A stretch of DNA of 64,000 bases, taken from contig CM041203.1 of assembly GCA_023078555.1 (NCBI GenBank), positions 3,391,981-3,455,980 on the forward strand. Direction: 5' to 3'. Both the position numbers and the translations under genes were made by a program. The notes below the pieces were generated by a model. It saw only the letters and a list, made by a program, of their open reading frames with translations. It ran no database searches and was not told where the DNA came from. This stretch comes from Ulva prolifera. Its lineage: Eukaryota > Chlorophyta > Ulvophyceae > Ulvales > Ulvaceae. Below, one piece after another: positions 44,948-55,445 of this stretch. The first letter of the stretch is position 1, and every line of letters starts with the position of its first letter.

Positions 44948-47720
44948 TCACACAGCCTGCGGGCTCATGAACAGCAGCCGGCAGCTGTTCAGAGCCACCA
45001 GCACCGTACTACCCTCATGCACTAACACCGCGACCCAAAGCGGTAGCAGGCCCATCAGGGACGGCACAACTGCAGCCAGCATGCTAGCGACCGCGATGCC
45101 CAGATTCTGCAGCACATTTGCCCGGGCCCTCTGCGCCATGTGCAACAGGAATGCCACACGCCCAATGTCCCCGCTGTGCTGCCCCCCGCTGCCCTCACGC
45201 AGCACCACAATGTCCGCCACACCTGCCACCATTGTGTCCACAGTCTCCGAGAAGGCGGCACTCACATCTGCCGTCGCAAGCGCGGGTGCATCGTTCAGCC
45301 CGTCTCCCACCATGAACACCGACTTCCCACCTGCCTGCAGCTGTGAGATGTGTTCCGCCTTCTTCTCTGGTGTGAGCCCTGCATGGACTTCGCCCTCCCG
45401 GAGGCCAACCAAGCCCCCTAGCCATGCAGCGCTTGCGGCGTTGTCGCCGGTAAACACCCCCACGCCACCGCACAGCTCTCGGATTCGCTGCACACCCGTA
45501 ATGCTGTCCTGCTTTGGCAAATCGGAAAACGTAAAGACGTGTACACTCGCTGCATCAGCACTGGGGGCAACAGAGCCGTTGCCCACATCGCCGCGGGTGA
45601 CCAGCACCGACGTCACCTTGGCGGCGCCGGCGGCCGTTACCATGACCTGCAGCGCCTGAAGCTGTGCAGCTGAAAGGCCCGTGGAAACGTGCTCCACAGA
45701 GCCAAACAAGCACTGGCGGCCGCCCACGACGCCGCTCATGCCTGCGCCAGGAACAAGTCGGAATTCATCTACTGCCGGCAGCGCACTACCGACCTCAGCC
45801 CCTCCTAGGGCACCATATTCATCCAGGATGGCGTCACACACAGGGTGGGACCCCTGCAGACTCAGCGCCGCCGCTGCGGCCAGCGCATCTGCGTTGGAGT
45901 CAACATGGCTGGCGTCAGCGCCTGGAAGCAGGAGGGGTGTACTGCTGGTGAGGCGCAGCCGGCCCTCTGAAAGGGTGCCGGTCTTGTCCAGTGCAACAAA
46001 TGTGGCTGCGGCAAGGCTGTCGATGACACTGCTGCCCTTCACAATCACGCCGTGCCGCGAGAGGGTGGCCAGGGCGCAAACAAAGGTGAGCGGCACGAGC
46101 GCGAGTGCGCATGGTGCGCCGGCAGTGAGCAGCGCAAGGGTGCGGTACAGCGCGCCATGCATGCCCACCATCGGCACACCGACGGCTAGAAGGGCCGCGA
46201 ATGTGAGCGCAGACGTGGCAAGCAGCGCCTGGCTCCAGCGGCTGGTGATGCGCGCCAGGAAGCTCTGCAGGGATGCCTTCTTGCGCATGGCTGCGGCGGT
46301 GATGCGCACGATGCGTGCTGTCGTGGTGTCAGCAGCGGCCGTGGTTGTGCGGACCACGAGCGTCCCATCGTGGACATGGCCGCCAGAGAACACGGATGTG
46401 CCCGGCCGTTTCAGCACCGGCATGCTCTCCCCGGTGATACTTTCCTGCCCTGCACCCCACAGCTGGTGACCACAGAGGGCCAAATTTCTGTTGCTGTTGG
46501 GGGTGGTGCTTGCATTGGTAGCTCATGGCTTGAAGCACCACTGAACCCCTTGTAAACGAAGGACACGAGTCAAGTGCTAGTATACTTTATACTGTTGATG
46601 CTATCGGACTGTGTGCAGCTGGCGTACCTAGGAGAGCGGTTCCGGAGAATATGACACCATCCAGGGGCACAAGCTCGCCTGGTTTGACCACGATGAGCCG
46701 CCCTATGGCCACATCATCAACTGACGCCTGCTGCTGGCTCGCCCAGTCGACTAGCCCGTCTGCTGTGGCGGAGACGGTGCGGATGGTCTTGGGTAGGGAG
46801 TCCACAAGGAGGGAGAGGTCACTGTTGGCGCGATCCACAAAAAGCCCTTCCAGAACATGTGCCAGATGAAACAGGGAGAACAGGAGGGCGCCTTCTAGAG
46901 GGAAGCCTAGAATGAAGGATCCAGCACCAGCTAGGGCCATGAGGGCATGTGTGTCCACCTCTGCTTGGAGGACCTGAACAGGAGGAGCGACTGTCAACGC
47001 CTCCAGCGCCCGTGCGACAAGCTCATCATGTGAGGACAGCATGGATCGGTGCATGAAGCAGGGACACTGCACCTTGTAGAAGGCGTCAGCAAAAGCCGGA
47101 GTGGCTGAAATCGCGAGGGACGCGGCCATGGTCAACGTTGCAGCTGCACTGGACATGGTCTGCCACTGTCCAAGAATGCTGTCCGGCCTGAGCATTTGTA
47201 TTGCAAAGCTAGAGGCCAACAACAAGCCCGAACCCACCGCTGCAGGAAGACTATGAGACATCGAGTCAGAGTATCGAAAAATTCCCAGCCACCTGACGGC
47301 ATTGAACAGAAATTGCCGAATCGGGCCCCAACGGGGGTCCGTCTCAAAGTGGGTGTGGCAGCAACCATTCTCTACATGCCCAGACAAATCATGGTGATCA
47401 TGACGATGATGGTCATGATGATGATCTTCGTGATGGTGATCTTCACCGTGGTGATCTCCCAAGTGGTGATGTATGTGTTCACGCCGATAGTCGTCGTGGC
47501 TACCTTCCTGATCGCTGTTTCCAGCGCAAGTTTTTATACCGCCTTGGCACGCGGGCGATGAACACGCATCACTATTTGCCAAAGAGCTACGACCTACAAC
47601 GCGATAGCGAGGTCGAGTAAGGAAATGGCCGCGCGGTAGATGTGCTCTGCCCTCGCTAGTGGGCATACAAACAGAACCTACGATACAATGTGCCCGCAAA
47701 GCCAACATGATGAGACACAA
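44948..47720 (-). CDS. HMA1: HMA1-like P1B heavy-metal ATPase
   Basis: A metal-pumping ATPase of the HMA1 type, in plants a chloroplast envelope protein. Two exons, 46628-47720 and 44948-46449, give about 864 residues. The codon split rebuilds GTALLGQESITGESMPV, the actuator TGE loop. From the Met at 47720 or 47708 a basic leader resembles a transit peptide. Next is a His/Asp-rich segment (residues about 75-117), a trait of HMA1. Motifs: GELVPLDGVIFSG, GAPCALALVPLTF in the metal-transport helix, FVALDKTGTLSEG, LQGSHPVCDAI for the HP motif, TGDN, GDGLNDAPALA and the HMA1-type HEGSTVLVALNS. HMA1 has SPC where CPx pumps have CPC; here it is APC, an unusual further change. Zn, Cu or Ca transport is claimed for plant HMA1; ion choice here is unknown. 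Confidence 0.88.
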
Positions 47721-48230
47721 AGGAGGCCAACAGCAACGGATGAGTGCCCTGCACTATATTTGCAAGATTGCCACTCGGCCAAAAGAACGCATGTCTAACA
47801 GGCGATATGCATGACTTTTCGCCACACCAACACACACGGCCAAAAAATCAGCGAGGACTTCAGACCGGGACGACTCCTGACATGGGATGATGCCAGCGCA
47901 AGGCAAGGCCACAAGCGACGATAGTCCAGATGTCACCGACGGAGCTGGCCCAAATCGTGGTGTCGAGCAAGGTGGATGAGGCAAGTTGAGAAGTCAGGAC
48001 AGACACCGCGGGCTGTGAACGCAGACAGCCGTTCTCACGCTTTACAGGCCTATTTGACCAACTCTTCCAGTCGTGATTGCCCAGCTCGAGGTATGTGGGG
48101 TTTCCACGCTCTTTGCACGCGCCATCGCGGGATCTCGATGCCCCGATCGTACCGAGGACTACGCGACATTCAATTCTCGGAACACTCGCGCCTCTCGTCA
48201 TGCACCGCATTCCTACCATCATGACATAAG

Positions 48231-48330
48231 TGTGGTACATCGACAAACATGAGGAGGCAGGTAGCACCGCCGGATTCACGAACAAGCACAGATACACCAA
48301 CGCCACTGCCACCATGTGCGCCAGTGGATG
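48231..48330 (+). repeat. dispersed repeat core, copy D
   Basis: It reads ATCGACAAAC, GAGGAGGCAGGTAGCACCGC, then CACGAACAAGCAC and ACACCAACGCCACTGCC, closest to the inverted copy C at 8581-8647. Confidence 0.6.
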
Positions 48331-49131
48331 CAGGCACAACAGCGGGAACGCGTCTACTGTACTCTTGTACAGCAGTGCCGCCACCCACCCCATGCCCGAG
48401 CGCATGCACATGCACAGACAAGCACTCACCCCCACACACCCAATACCCACAGGCACGCACTCAAACCCAGACACATGCCCCACGCGATGATTTCACCCCC
48501 ACCCGCACATGCAAACATCGATGCTGCCAGCGCGGCCGAGGTGGCCTCACCCGAACGCCTGACTGCCTCCCGCCGCACAAGTGGCTGGGGCGGCCCCAGC
48601 CTCCTACACCCAAACCCGTCTCGGAACACTGTCCCACCCGCAGACAGAGCCACCCCCGGGGTGGCACACCGACCCAGCAACGATGTCACAACCCAGCATG
48701 CCTACGCTGAGACAAAACCAAGTCACAGCCAATGCAGCGGTGCGCCAGTACCACGTCCGGAGGCCCCGGCCACAGGTGACAACGGTAGCGGCCAAAGATA
48801 CGTGCGGGGGAGGCTGCATTGGCACCTGTGCCACCAGACATGGCTCACATTTTGTCTCTGCTCCGGGCCTGGCAAACAGTCTTAACCTGGGCTTTATTCG
48901 TTTAGAATCATTGCACACTTATATGGACATATGCCAGAGAGGTCTCCCTCTGTCCCATCTCCGGTGCAGCCCCCCGCAGTTGCACAGTCATCTCCGCCAG
49001 GGAGTGGCCGATATCCATTCAAATGGTGAGAGGCGCAGGCTTCGACCACAGCTGAGGAGCAACATCTCGAACACTCTTGTGCAAATGGCAGGCCAGGCGG
49101 TGCACAGCATGCTGTTCCAGTGGTGGTTCAT

Positions 49132-49272
49132 GCGTAATAAGGACAAAGCCCGAGAGGCAGGTGGCAAGGCAGGTGGCTCCGCAGGGCACAGACTGACGCA
49201 ACCACCAGCACGCAACACAGACTAGCACACCTATACCACCGCACACGCCAGCACCCACCTCCGCCAACAGCC
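49132..49272 (+). repeat. dispersed repeat core, copy B
   Basis: It is the best match to copy A (8324-8447): AAGGACAAAGCCCGAGAG, GGTGGCTCCGCAGGGCA, CGCAACCACCAGCACGCAA, CACGCCAGCACCCACC and GCCAACAGCC in the same order. Compared with A it has about 14 extra bases in an internally doubled GGCAGGTGGC unit. Confidence 0.7.
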
Positions 49273-50921
49273 ACACAGTGGTGGTGGGTCATGTGTGCTG
49301 CGCAGCATGTCCTTGCTGCAACCATGGCCATGTGGTGCAGCCTGAAGCGATGCTCCCTGCACAGACAGCGGCCACATGCTTCAAGAACGGCTCAACGTGA
49401 CTGCAAGGTGAACTTGCCATCAATTGCATATGGAACGTATAGCTGTCAAAGATCTCCCGCGTCTCCAAGGTCAATTGTGTCTGGTGGAAATTGAGGAATT
49501 TACATGAGTGGCGCGCAGCACTGTGTGGTCATGCTGACAAAGATTCAAATGGAGTCACGGGCACAGGATGTGGTTGCTAACAGGGGACCAAGGCGGGGCA
49601 TAGTGCACGCCACCTGCCCCGCTGCAATTGTGGGACGCAAGCAGTGCTCTCAGGGCAAGGGGGTTTTGCAGGGGAGGTGCATGTTGCACTCTGCGGACTC
49701 CGCGAGAGCTAGACCGGCCGTGCACCACCAGCCTGCCAACATCTACAACCTGCTGGCGGTAGTGGCCATGCAGTGCTCATATTCCATGGCGGATAACAGC
49801 AGCAGTGGCCACGTTTTCATAACTTCTTGATGACGGCGTTGAGGACCTTGGCAACAGTGCAGCACCCAGGCCAAGCAGTGTACGTACATGCGCATGCTGA
49901 TTGAAGCATGAATGTTGCTATGCATGTTGTTACAGAGGACAGAGGCCGGGCATCAAGCCGTTGCGAGGAATTCACACGCAAAGCCAGCTATGCATGTTTG
50001 ATCGCTTCTATGATGTAGGTGGTTGTGCAAGCACGTATAGATGCCAGTGAGCTAGCCAAGGGGGGGCAATATGCCGAGTCTAAATTTCGATTGTTTAGCT
50101 TGAAGACTACAAGCGGGAGCACATCGGCATATGTGGTCCCGTTGATTCGGAGTTGTCAATGTCCAATAGGATACGGCTCAGTAAATTCACATTTCCTTTA
50201 CTTTACAAGCCTACACGCACCTGGGACTGAACACAGAGCTTGTGCAGAAGCCTCAACTATATAGCGGGCCAGGTGGGCCATGAACCCAAAAGTCGCCCGT
50301 GACCCAGCATGCAGGCCTGCACTTCTACTTCGGCCTGAGTTCAGACCCGAAAAGAAAAAACACGAGCTCGGGCCATTGCGTCGCAGAACAACAAGACATA
50401 CTGAATAGCGTCGCAATCACAACCACCGATGCGATGACCTAGTTTGGTCAGTCTTTCCAACAGAGGTAGCTTGCTGCCAATCTTTCATGGAGCTGTGAGC
50501 CCTGCCGCTCGAGCTGTGAGCCCTGCTGTTACCCTCGGCCACACGGACAGGCCATGATGCCAGGCTTGCCCACACCGACTGATCGGTCCTCAAGATGGCA
50601 GTGCAATGTATATCATCTGTCGCCTAGAACACACGTTTTGCGCCTGCATGATCGCGACGCGTTTGCTGGATCCAGTTGAAGCGGCGGTTGCCTGCGTGCC
50701 AAGCTGTATCTTGCGAGGCCCCGTTCTGTATCTGCGGCACACAGTGACGCAAAGCGACGACGCTTCTTGTACATACGTCAGCATTTGTTTGCCCTGTCTG
50801 GCGTAAGTGTTCGATACAGATATTCTTCGACGTTGGCCAGGGCCGCCTGGAAGCGGTTGTCGCTACCCGCTTCTACAGCCGCAGCTCATTCCATTCGCGG
50901 TGTTACGGCACTCCTGTCGTG

Positions 50922-51958
50922 ATGGGGAAGGCAAAGAAGACTCGGAAGTTTGCAGAAGTCAAACGCGTCTTGAACCCCAAGGTACTAAAGTACGACCCCG
51001 TGCTGTTCAAATCGCGGTGCAGCTACGTACTGCCATGCTACGATGACTTGTTGATCTCTGCTGGGTTCAAGCACCCACGCACAGAAAGCATCTGAGCCCT
51101 CATGATCATTATTCAGGCCTCAAGGCCCCAAGAAGAAGAAGGAAGATGATGTGAGACATATGTGCGGCACTGCCTGTCCATTGCCTGGCTGCACATCGTG
51201 AATGACTTATCTAAGCACTCGAGATACCAAGCTGAGTGGTCTGCCTTACTGCAAACCTTGTCTTGTCTCAGTATTTTAAGCCGGAGTATGCCTGTTCAGA
51301 GACAAAACTCCGTCCGCACTGTACTTCAAGTACAACACTCAGCTAGGACCACCGTATCAGGTATTGGTGGACACCAATTTCATCAATTTCTCCATACGAA
51401 ACAAGGTGATGTTTCTACTGTGGACAGCACGTGCTCATCCTGTTGGCAGACCAGGATTAGTGCAACTTGTGCCTGCGCAAACCGCACGGAATCTTCAAAC
51501 AAATATCACATCAACCAGTGGTATGCAGATTGATCTTCATAAGGGCATGCTCAACTGCCTTTATGCAGAATGCAAGCCATGCATCACGGAGTGTGTTATG
51601 GCAGAACTGGAGAAGCTTGGACAGAAGTACAGGGTCGCATTGAAGATCGCCAAGGATCCAAGGATACAGAAGCTTCCATGTACTCACAAGGGCACATATG
51701 CAGACGACTGTATTTGTGAGCGCATCACGCAGCATCGCTGTTACATTGTGGCCACGTGCGATAAGGACCTGAGGCGAAGAATTCGCAAGGTATGGAACAG
51801 GACACCGACTCAGATCTCATTCACAGGGACAAAATGACCTGCTCAGATTGCTATCCTTGTTGCAGATTCCCGGCGTGCCTGTGATGTACATCCAGAGCCA
51901 CAAGTACACAATAGAAAGGCTGCCTGAGGCTACAATGGGAGGTGCCCCAAGAACATGA
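50922..51958 (+). CDS. FCF1: FCF1/Utp24 PIN-domain rRNA processing nuclease
   Basis: A nucleolar PIN-domain endonuclease of the small-subunit processome, expected to cut pre-18S rRNA at sites A1/A2. Firm exons: 50922-50981 ([20 protein letters not shown]), a short Lys-rich exon at about 51118-51148 (PKKKKEDD), about 51301-51405, 51529-51789 and 51866-51958. The PIN domain is complete: [20 protein letters not shown] with the first catalytic Asp, [44 protein letters not shown] with the paired Asp, and [16 protein letters not shown]. The C-terminus ([19 protein letters not shown], then [11 protein letters not shown]) matches the family. Phase at the short Lys-rich exon is unresolved, so a micro-exon or an alternative acceptor is likely there. 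A TGTAA signal follows. Confidence 0.9.
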
Positions 51959-52018
51959 GCTACCACAAGGGGGGAAAAATGCTATGCATCTCATCTGAGA
52001 AATAGCAGCTCATTGCGA

Positions 52019-52023
52019 TGTAA
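52019..52023 (+). terminator. TGTAA polyadenylation signal of FCF1
   Basis: TGTAA lies 61 nt past the FCF1 stop and before the convergent neighbour's stop at 52145. Confidence 0.45.
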
Positions 52024-52144
52024 ATTCTGTCCCTGAATGCTCAAACGAAAGCAGCCCCGAAATTATTCTTGTCACTGCCAGAATTTGCTTCCAAACATCA
52101 TCTATGCTACAGTTTATTGAATCAGCCACCAATTGCACACGCAG

Positions 52145-54302
52145 TCATGGCCTATATGCCTCCAGACGTGTTGTGCGCTCCTGCGCAGATGAGGCAGGCA
52201 TCAGCTTGACACGCAGGCCATCGTTAGATGATGGATGTGAAAGGGCTCCATGGCCTGGCCCTGAGACGGCTGATTTGTGTGCGAGCTTCATGGACCACTC
52301 CATTGGTGTCAATATCGCCCGTGCAACGGCTTCCTGCTTGGACTCAATTGCTGCCATGGCAGAGGGCATTGCCGCGTTTTCGTCTCCAGCAAAGACAACA
52401 TTGTACTTGGCACGGGGTGTCCTGACAGTCATGCCTGCGACACTGGAGCTTTTCTGAAGCTGCAGCGAACTTGACAACAGGGGCCCAGACAGGTCTCCTT
52501 CAAGTTCTTCCTCAAATTGAAAGTGCTTCAGGGTCCGATGGGGGGTATGGATGCTGAGGTGCATTGCTAAGGGCATAGAATTTGCTGGTTCTTCAGAACC
52601 AGTGCTGAGATCAGCAGACAGCGTGGACAGTAGCAGTTTCTGCTCTTCAAGTGCTAGGCTCTTGATTTGCTCTCGGATCATGGCAAGACGGTCGCTGCTG
52701 TTTGAAGCATCAAACTTGATATCTTGGGTCTGACGGATACATTTAGCAGATACGTCCTGCTCGGGAGTCGGTCCCCTGCGCTCAAGAATAAGAAGAAATT
52801 ATTGTCATGAGGACCCTTCCACAGCCTTTGCGCACATGCAAACTTCGTTTTGAACAGTAGGAATTGTCAGCGCAGTGAATGTGCAGCTACATAGGAGGCT
52901 GATCACACCAGATGCCTGTGCCTTGTGGTCCAGCGCGCAGGCCGGTGCTTGGGCCATTGTCCTGTGCCTCATACTTGCATATATCATGTGACGGTTCAGC
53001 GGTGGCCATCGGGTTGCAGCCTGTGCCCTCATTGACTTCTTCCAACACATCGGATGGAAGGACCCCGTACAAAAACTCACTCGCCAGCAGTGCATCTCCC
53101 GTCCCTGCTGATGGGTCAACTGGCCTAATGCTTCCCCATCCACCCTGAAACTCCTGGGCCTTTTGAGGCTCTGGGATGTCACTGTGCAACGAGATCAGAG
53201 GCGATCTGTCAAACTCTTCGGCCGAATCATGGGCAACACCCACATTGGACACCATACCACTCAACGATATATTGACGCCCTCACTGTCTTCTCCTGATTC
53301 CATGCTGCTGCATGAGTGCTCTTCCGGGCCCAGCTCATCACCGTCTTCGTCCACGAGTTCTTCGAACGCTCCAGCTGCTGTGTGCATGTTTGTAGCTCGG
53401 CGTGAGATGGTGCCATCAAACAGTTCATTATCCACAGCAAATTCTGAAGTATCAAGGACTTCTTCGAAGGTCCCAGCACAGCTCATCATGTTTGAGACAC
53501 GGCGTGTAGGTGGGCACCGGCTTGGATGCTGGCTGCCCAGACTCACAGTGCTCAGCATGGCCGAGGAATCCAGCAACGAGTCACCGAGAGATAGTGGATG
53601 TGCGGCGATGAGGTCTGCTGTGATCTCATTGAATGTCCCGGCACGAGTAGACATGTTGCTAGCACACCGAGATGGTTGTGGATCACAATCTGAAATTTGC
53701 ACGCCTTCCGGCCTACCTCCAAATTGCCTCTGCCTACCCCATAACTTTGGATTTACTGCCATGAGCTCATTGAACGTGCCTGCCCTTGACCCCAGGTTGC
53801 TTGCACAGCGAGAGATTCCACCACCATGTTGCTCTTCCTCTTCGGCTGTAAATCGCGGATCCGCCGCGTGAGCAATGCTCCAAACTGCCGACTTATGTGT
53901 AGGATGCTGTTTGACATGCATCATCTCGGTTGCGACGCGTCCTGCGGTTGGACACGCCATTGGTGACGGTGTATACGTTGTCACCTGGTTTCTGGAGTCT
54001 TCAAACTGCACCTTCTGCGTCCGTGTCGTGTCTTGAAAGTCGAGCCGCATACAGGCATCTGAGAAATTTATGACATCTGTGCATACGGCTGAATCTGGAG
54101 TGGTGTGATCGTTGCAAAGCTCCGGCCGGCTTTCCCCGTTCGGTTGAGCATCTTGAAATTGCGCGTACACTGTGCGGGGAGCGCTAATTGTCCGAATAAC
54201 TTTTTTAGTCTCGCTGCGGCCGTTAGTACCACCACTTGCGTGACCTAGAACAGAGGGTTGCGCTTCATTTAGCGACATGTCCCGCTCACGGAAGCTGGAC
54301 AA
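52145..54302 (-). CDS. unrecognised protein with four-copy AGTFxE motif
   Basis: Not recognised. A large first exon runs from the Met at 54302 to about 52915. A second exon, from about 52780 to 52145 (RRGPTPEQDVSAKC...), reads through KFDASNSSDRLAMIREQIKS, a short helix, to YRP-stop. A donor such as GTGTGATC near 52905 would join them. Most of the protein is polar and probably disordered. Four copies of a 17-residue motif lie at residues 164-180, 211-227, 266-282 and 300-316: SRCASNLGSRAGTFNEL, SRCASNMSTRAGTFNEI, TRRVSNMMSCAGTFEEV, SRRATNMHTAAGAFEEL. Each starts with an Arg-directed Ser/Thr site and ends with a hydrophobic-acidic helix. A regulated docking or 14-3-3/kinase substrate role is speculation. 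Single-gene status of the two exons is likely, not proven. Confidence 0.6.
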
Positions 54303-55445
54303 GGGCCGTCCCTACACTCAGCACGGACATCAGGCTACCTAATGGTGTGTGACAACGTGTGCCAGATATATGAGTTGTAGTGTTTCAGGAGGTGAAACAG
54401 AAGTGGCGACAACCGCGCCCGCACTTGCGCAAAGCGCTCAATACCTATTCTGGGTGCAACGAGGCAAAATATTATACTTAAAAGATGATGTAGCAGGACA
54501 GTCGCACCAAATTACGCGCCTTCTCGACGACGTCGTTTTGCATAGTTCAAGTGTCTTGAATTGTCTTCTTCACCGCAATGACAGTGTGCAAGCCGTAAAA
54601 TAGCCCCAAACTCCACCAGATTGAAATCAATCGTACACGCGACGTATCTTGTGGGTCTAATTGATCATTCGAACTGCACCGTGCTCTTGTGAACAACAGT
54701 ACCCTGCAGCTTGTTCTGATTTGGTCATTCCGGCCATGCAGGCGAAGAAATCACTACACAAGCGAGACATGTGTCACTTCGTATCGGAGCCCGCGTGGTA
54801 CTCGGCTCTCGCACGAACATCCGCTGCAACTGACAAGCCAAACGGCGTCACGCCAACATGGAATGGTCTCAATGCAAAGGAAGAGAGACATTGATTATAC
54901 CACTCAACGCAATCAGACTGCATGCGTACCTTCATGCAGCGGAGATGGTTTCATGCAGTTGCCGATGTACGAGCTTTCTTGCGCCAGAGCAGCGGTGCAA
55001 CTCAACCGTACAGCTGATGGAGTCAAAGCGTTCTCATACACCTGCTACATCAGCGACATACTGACACACTAAGCGGTGGCTTAATTTCGGGAAAGAGCGC
55101 AGAACGAAGTACAACAGAGCTGCTTCGCCATCGCCTGGGCAAGCGTGAACTGTAAAACACACGATAGTAATCGGCAACGGGACGGCAGATTTTTTGACTC
55201 GCATCAAGTCTTGCCTAAGAATGTGCAATCATGGCGGATGGTTTTGCCAAGTTTCGTGGCCTTAGATTGCCGCGTCACACATCAGCCAATGCATGCCATG
55301 ACCCAGACTGGGCGTGCCGTACCCGTCCATGCCCAGCCTTCATATGCTGTCCGCATGCACTTTCTGAAACGCACTTGCCGCTTACAGTGTCATATGATGT
55401 TTGCTTGGTCCGCATGTCCTGATGCCGGTCACAGGAATTGCGGGT
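54303..55445. other. divergent intergenic region
   Basis: It lies between the four-motif gene (-) and the ABC1 kinase (+). An in-frame-looking Met at 55231 begins a Cys-rich low-quality peptide. It might be part of the kinase gene's first exon but is more likely UTR. Confidence 0.4.

Larger units (their letters stand above)
47721..50921. other. gene-poor region with dispersed repeats
   Basis: There are 3.2 kb with no supportable gene. Two repeat cores (48231-48330, 49132-49272) flank a C-rich, low-complexity tract at 48330-48770 similar in composition to 8650-8960. A short imperfect duplication (CTGTGAGCCCTGC twice) lies near 50493-50530. The right end should include the FCF1 promoter. Confidence 0.5.

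Noticed and set aside
45681-46469. 262-codon + frame across the metal ATPase
   Set aside because: The - strand gives a complete P-type ATPase with all catalytic motifs, so this is a shadow.
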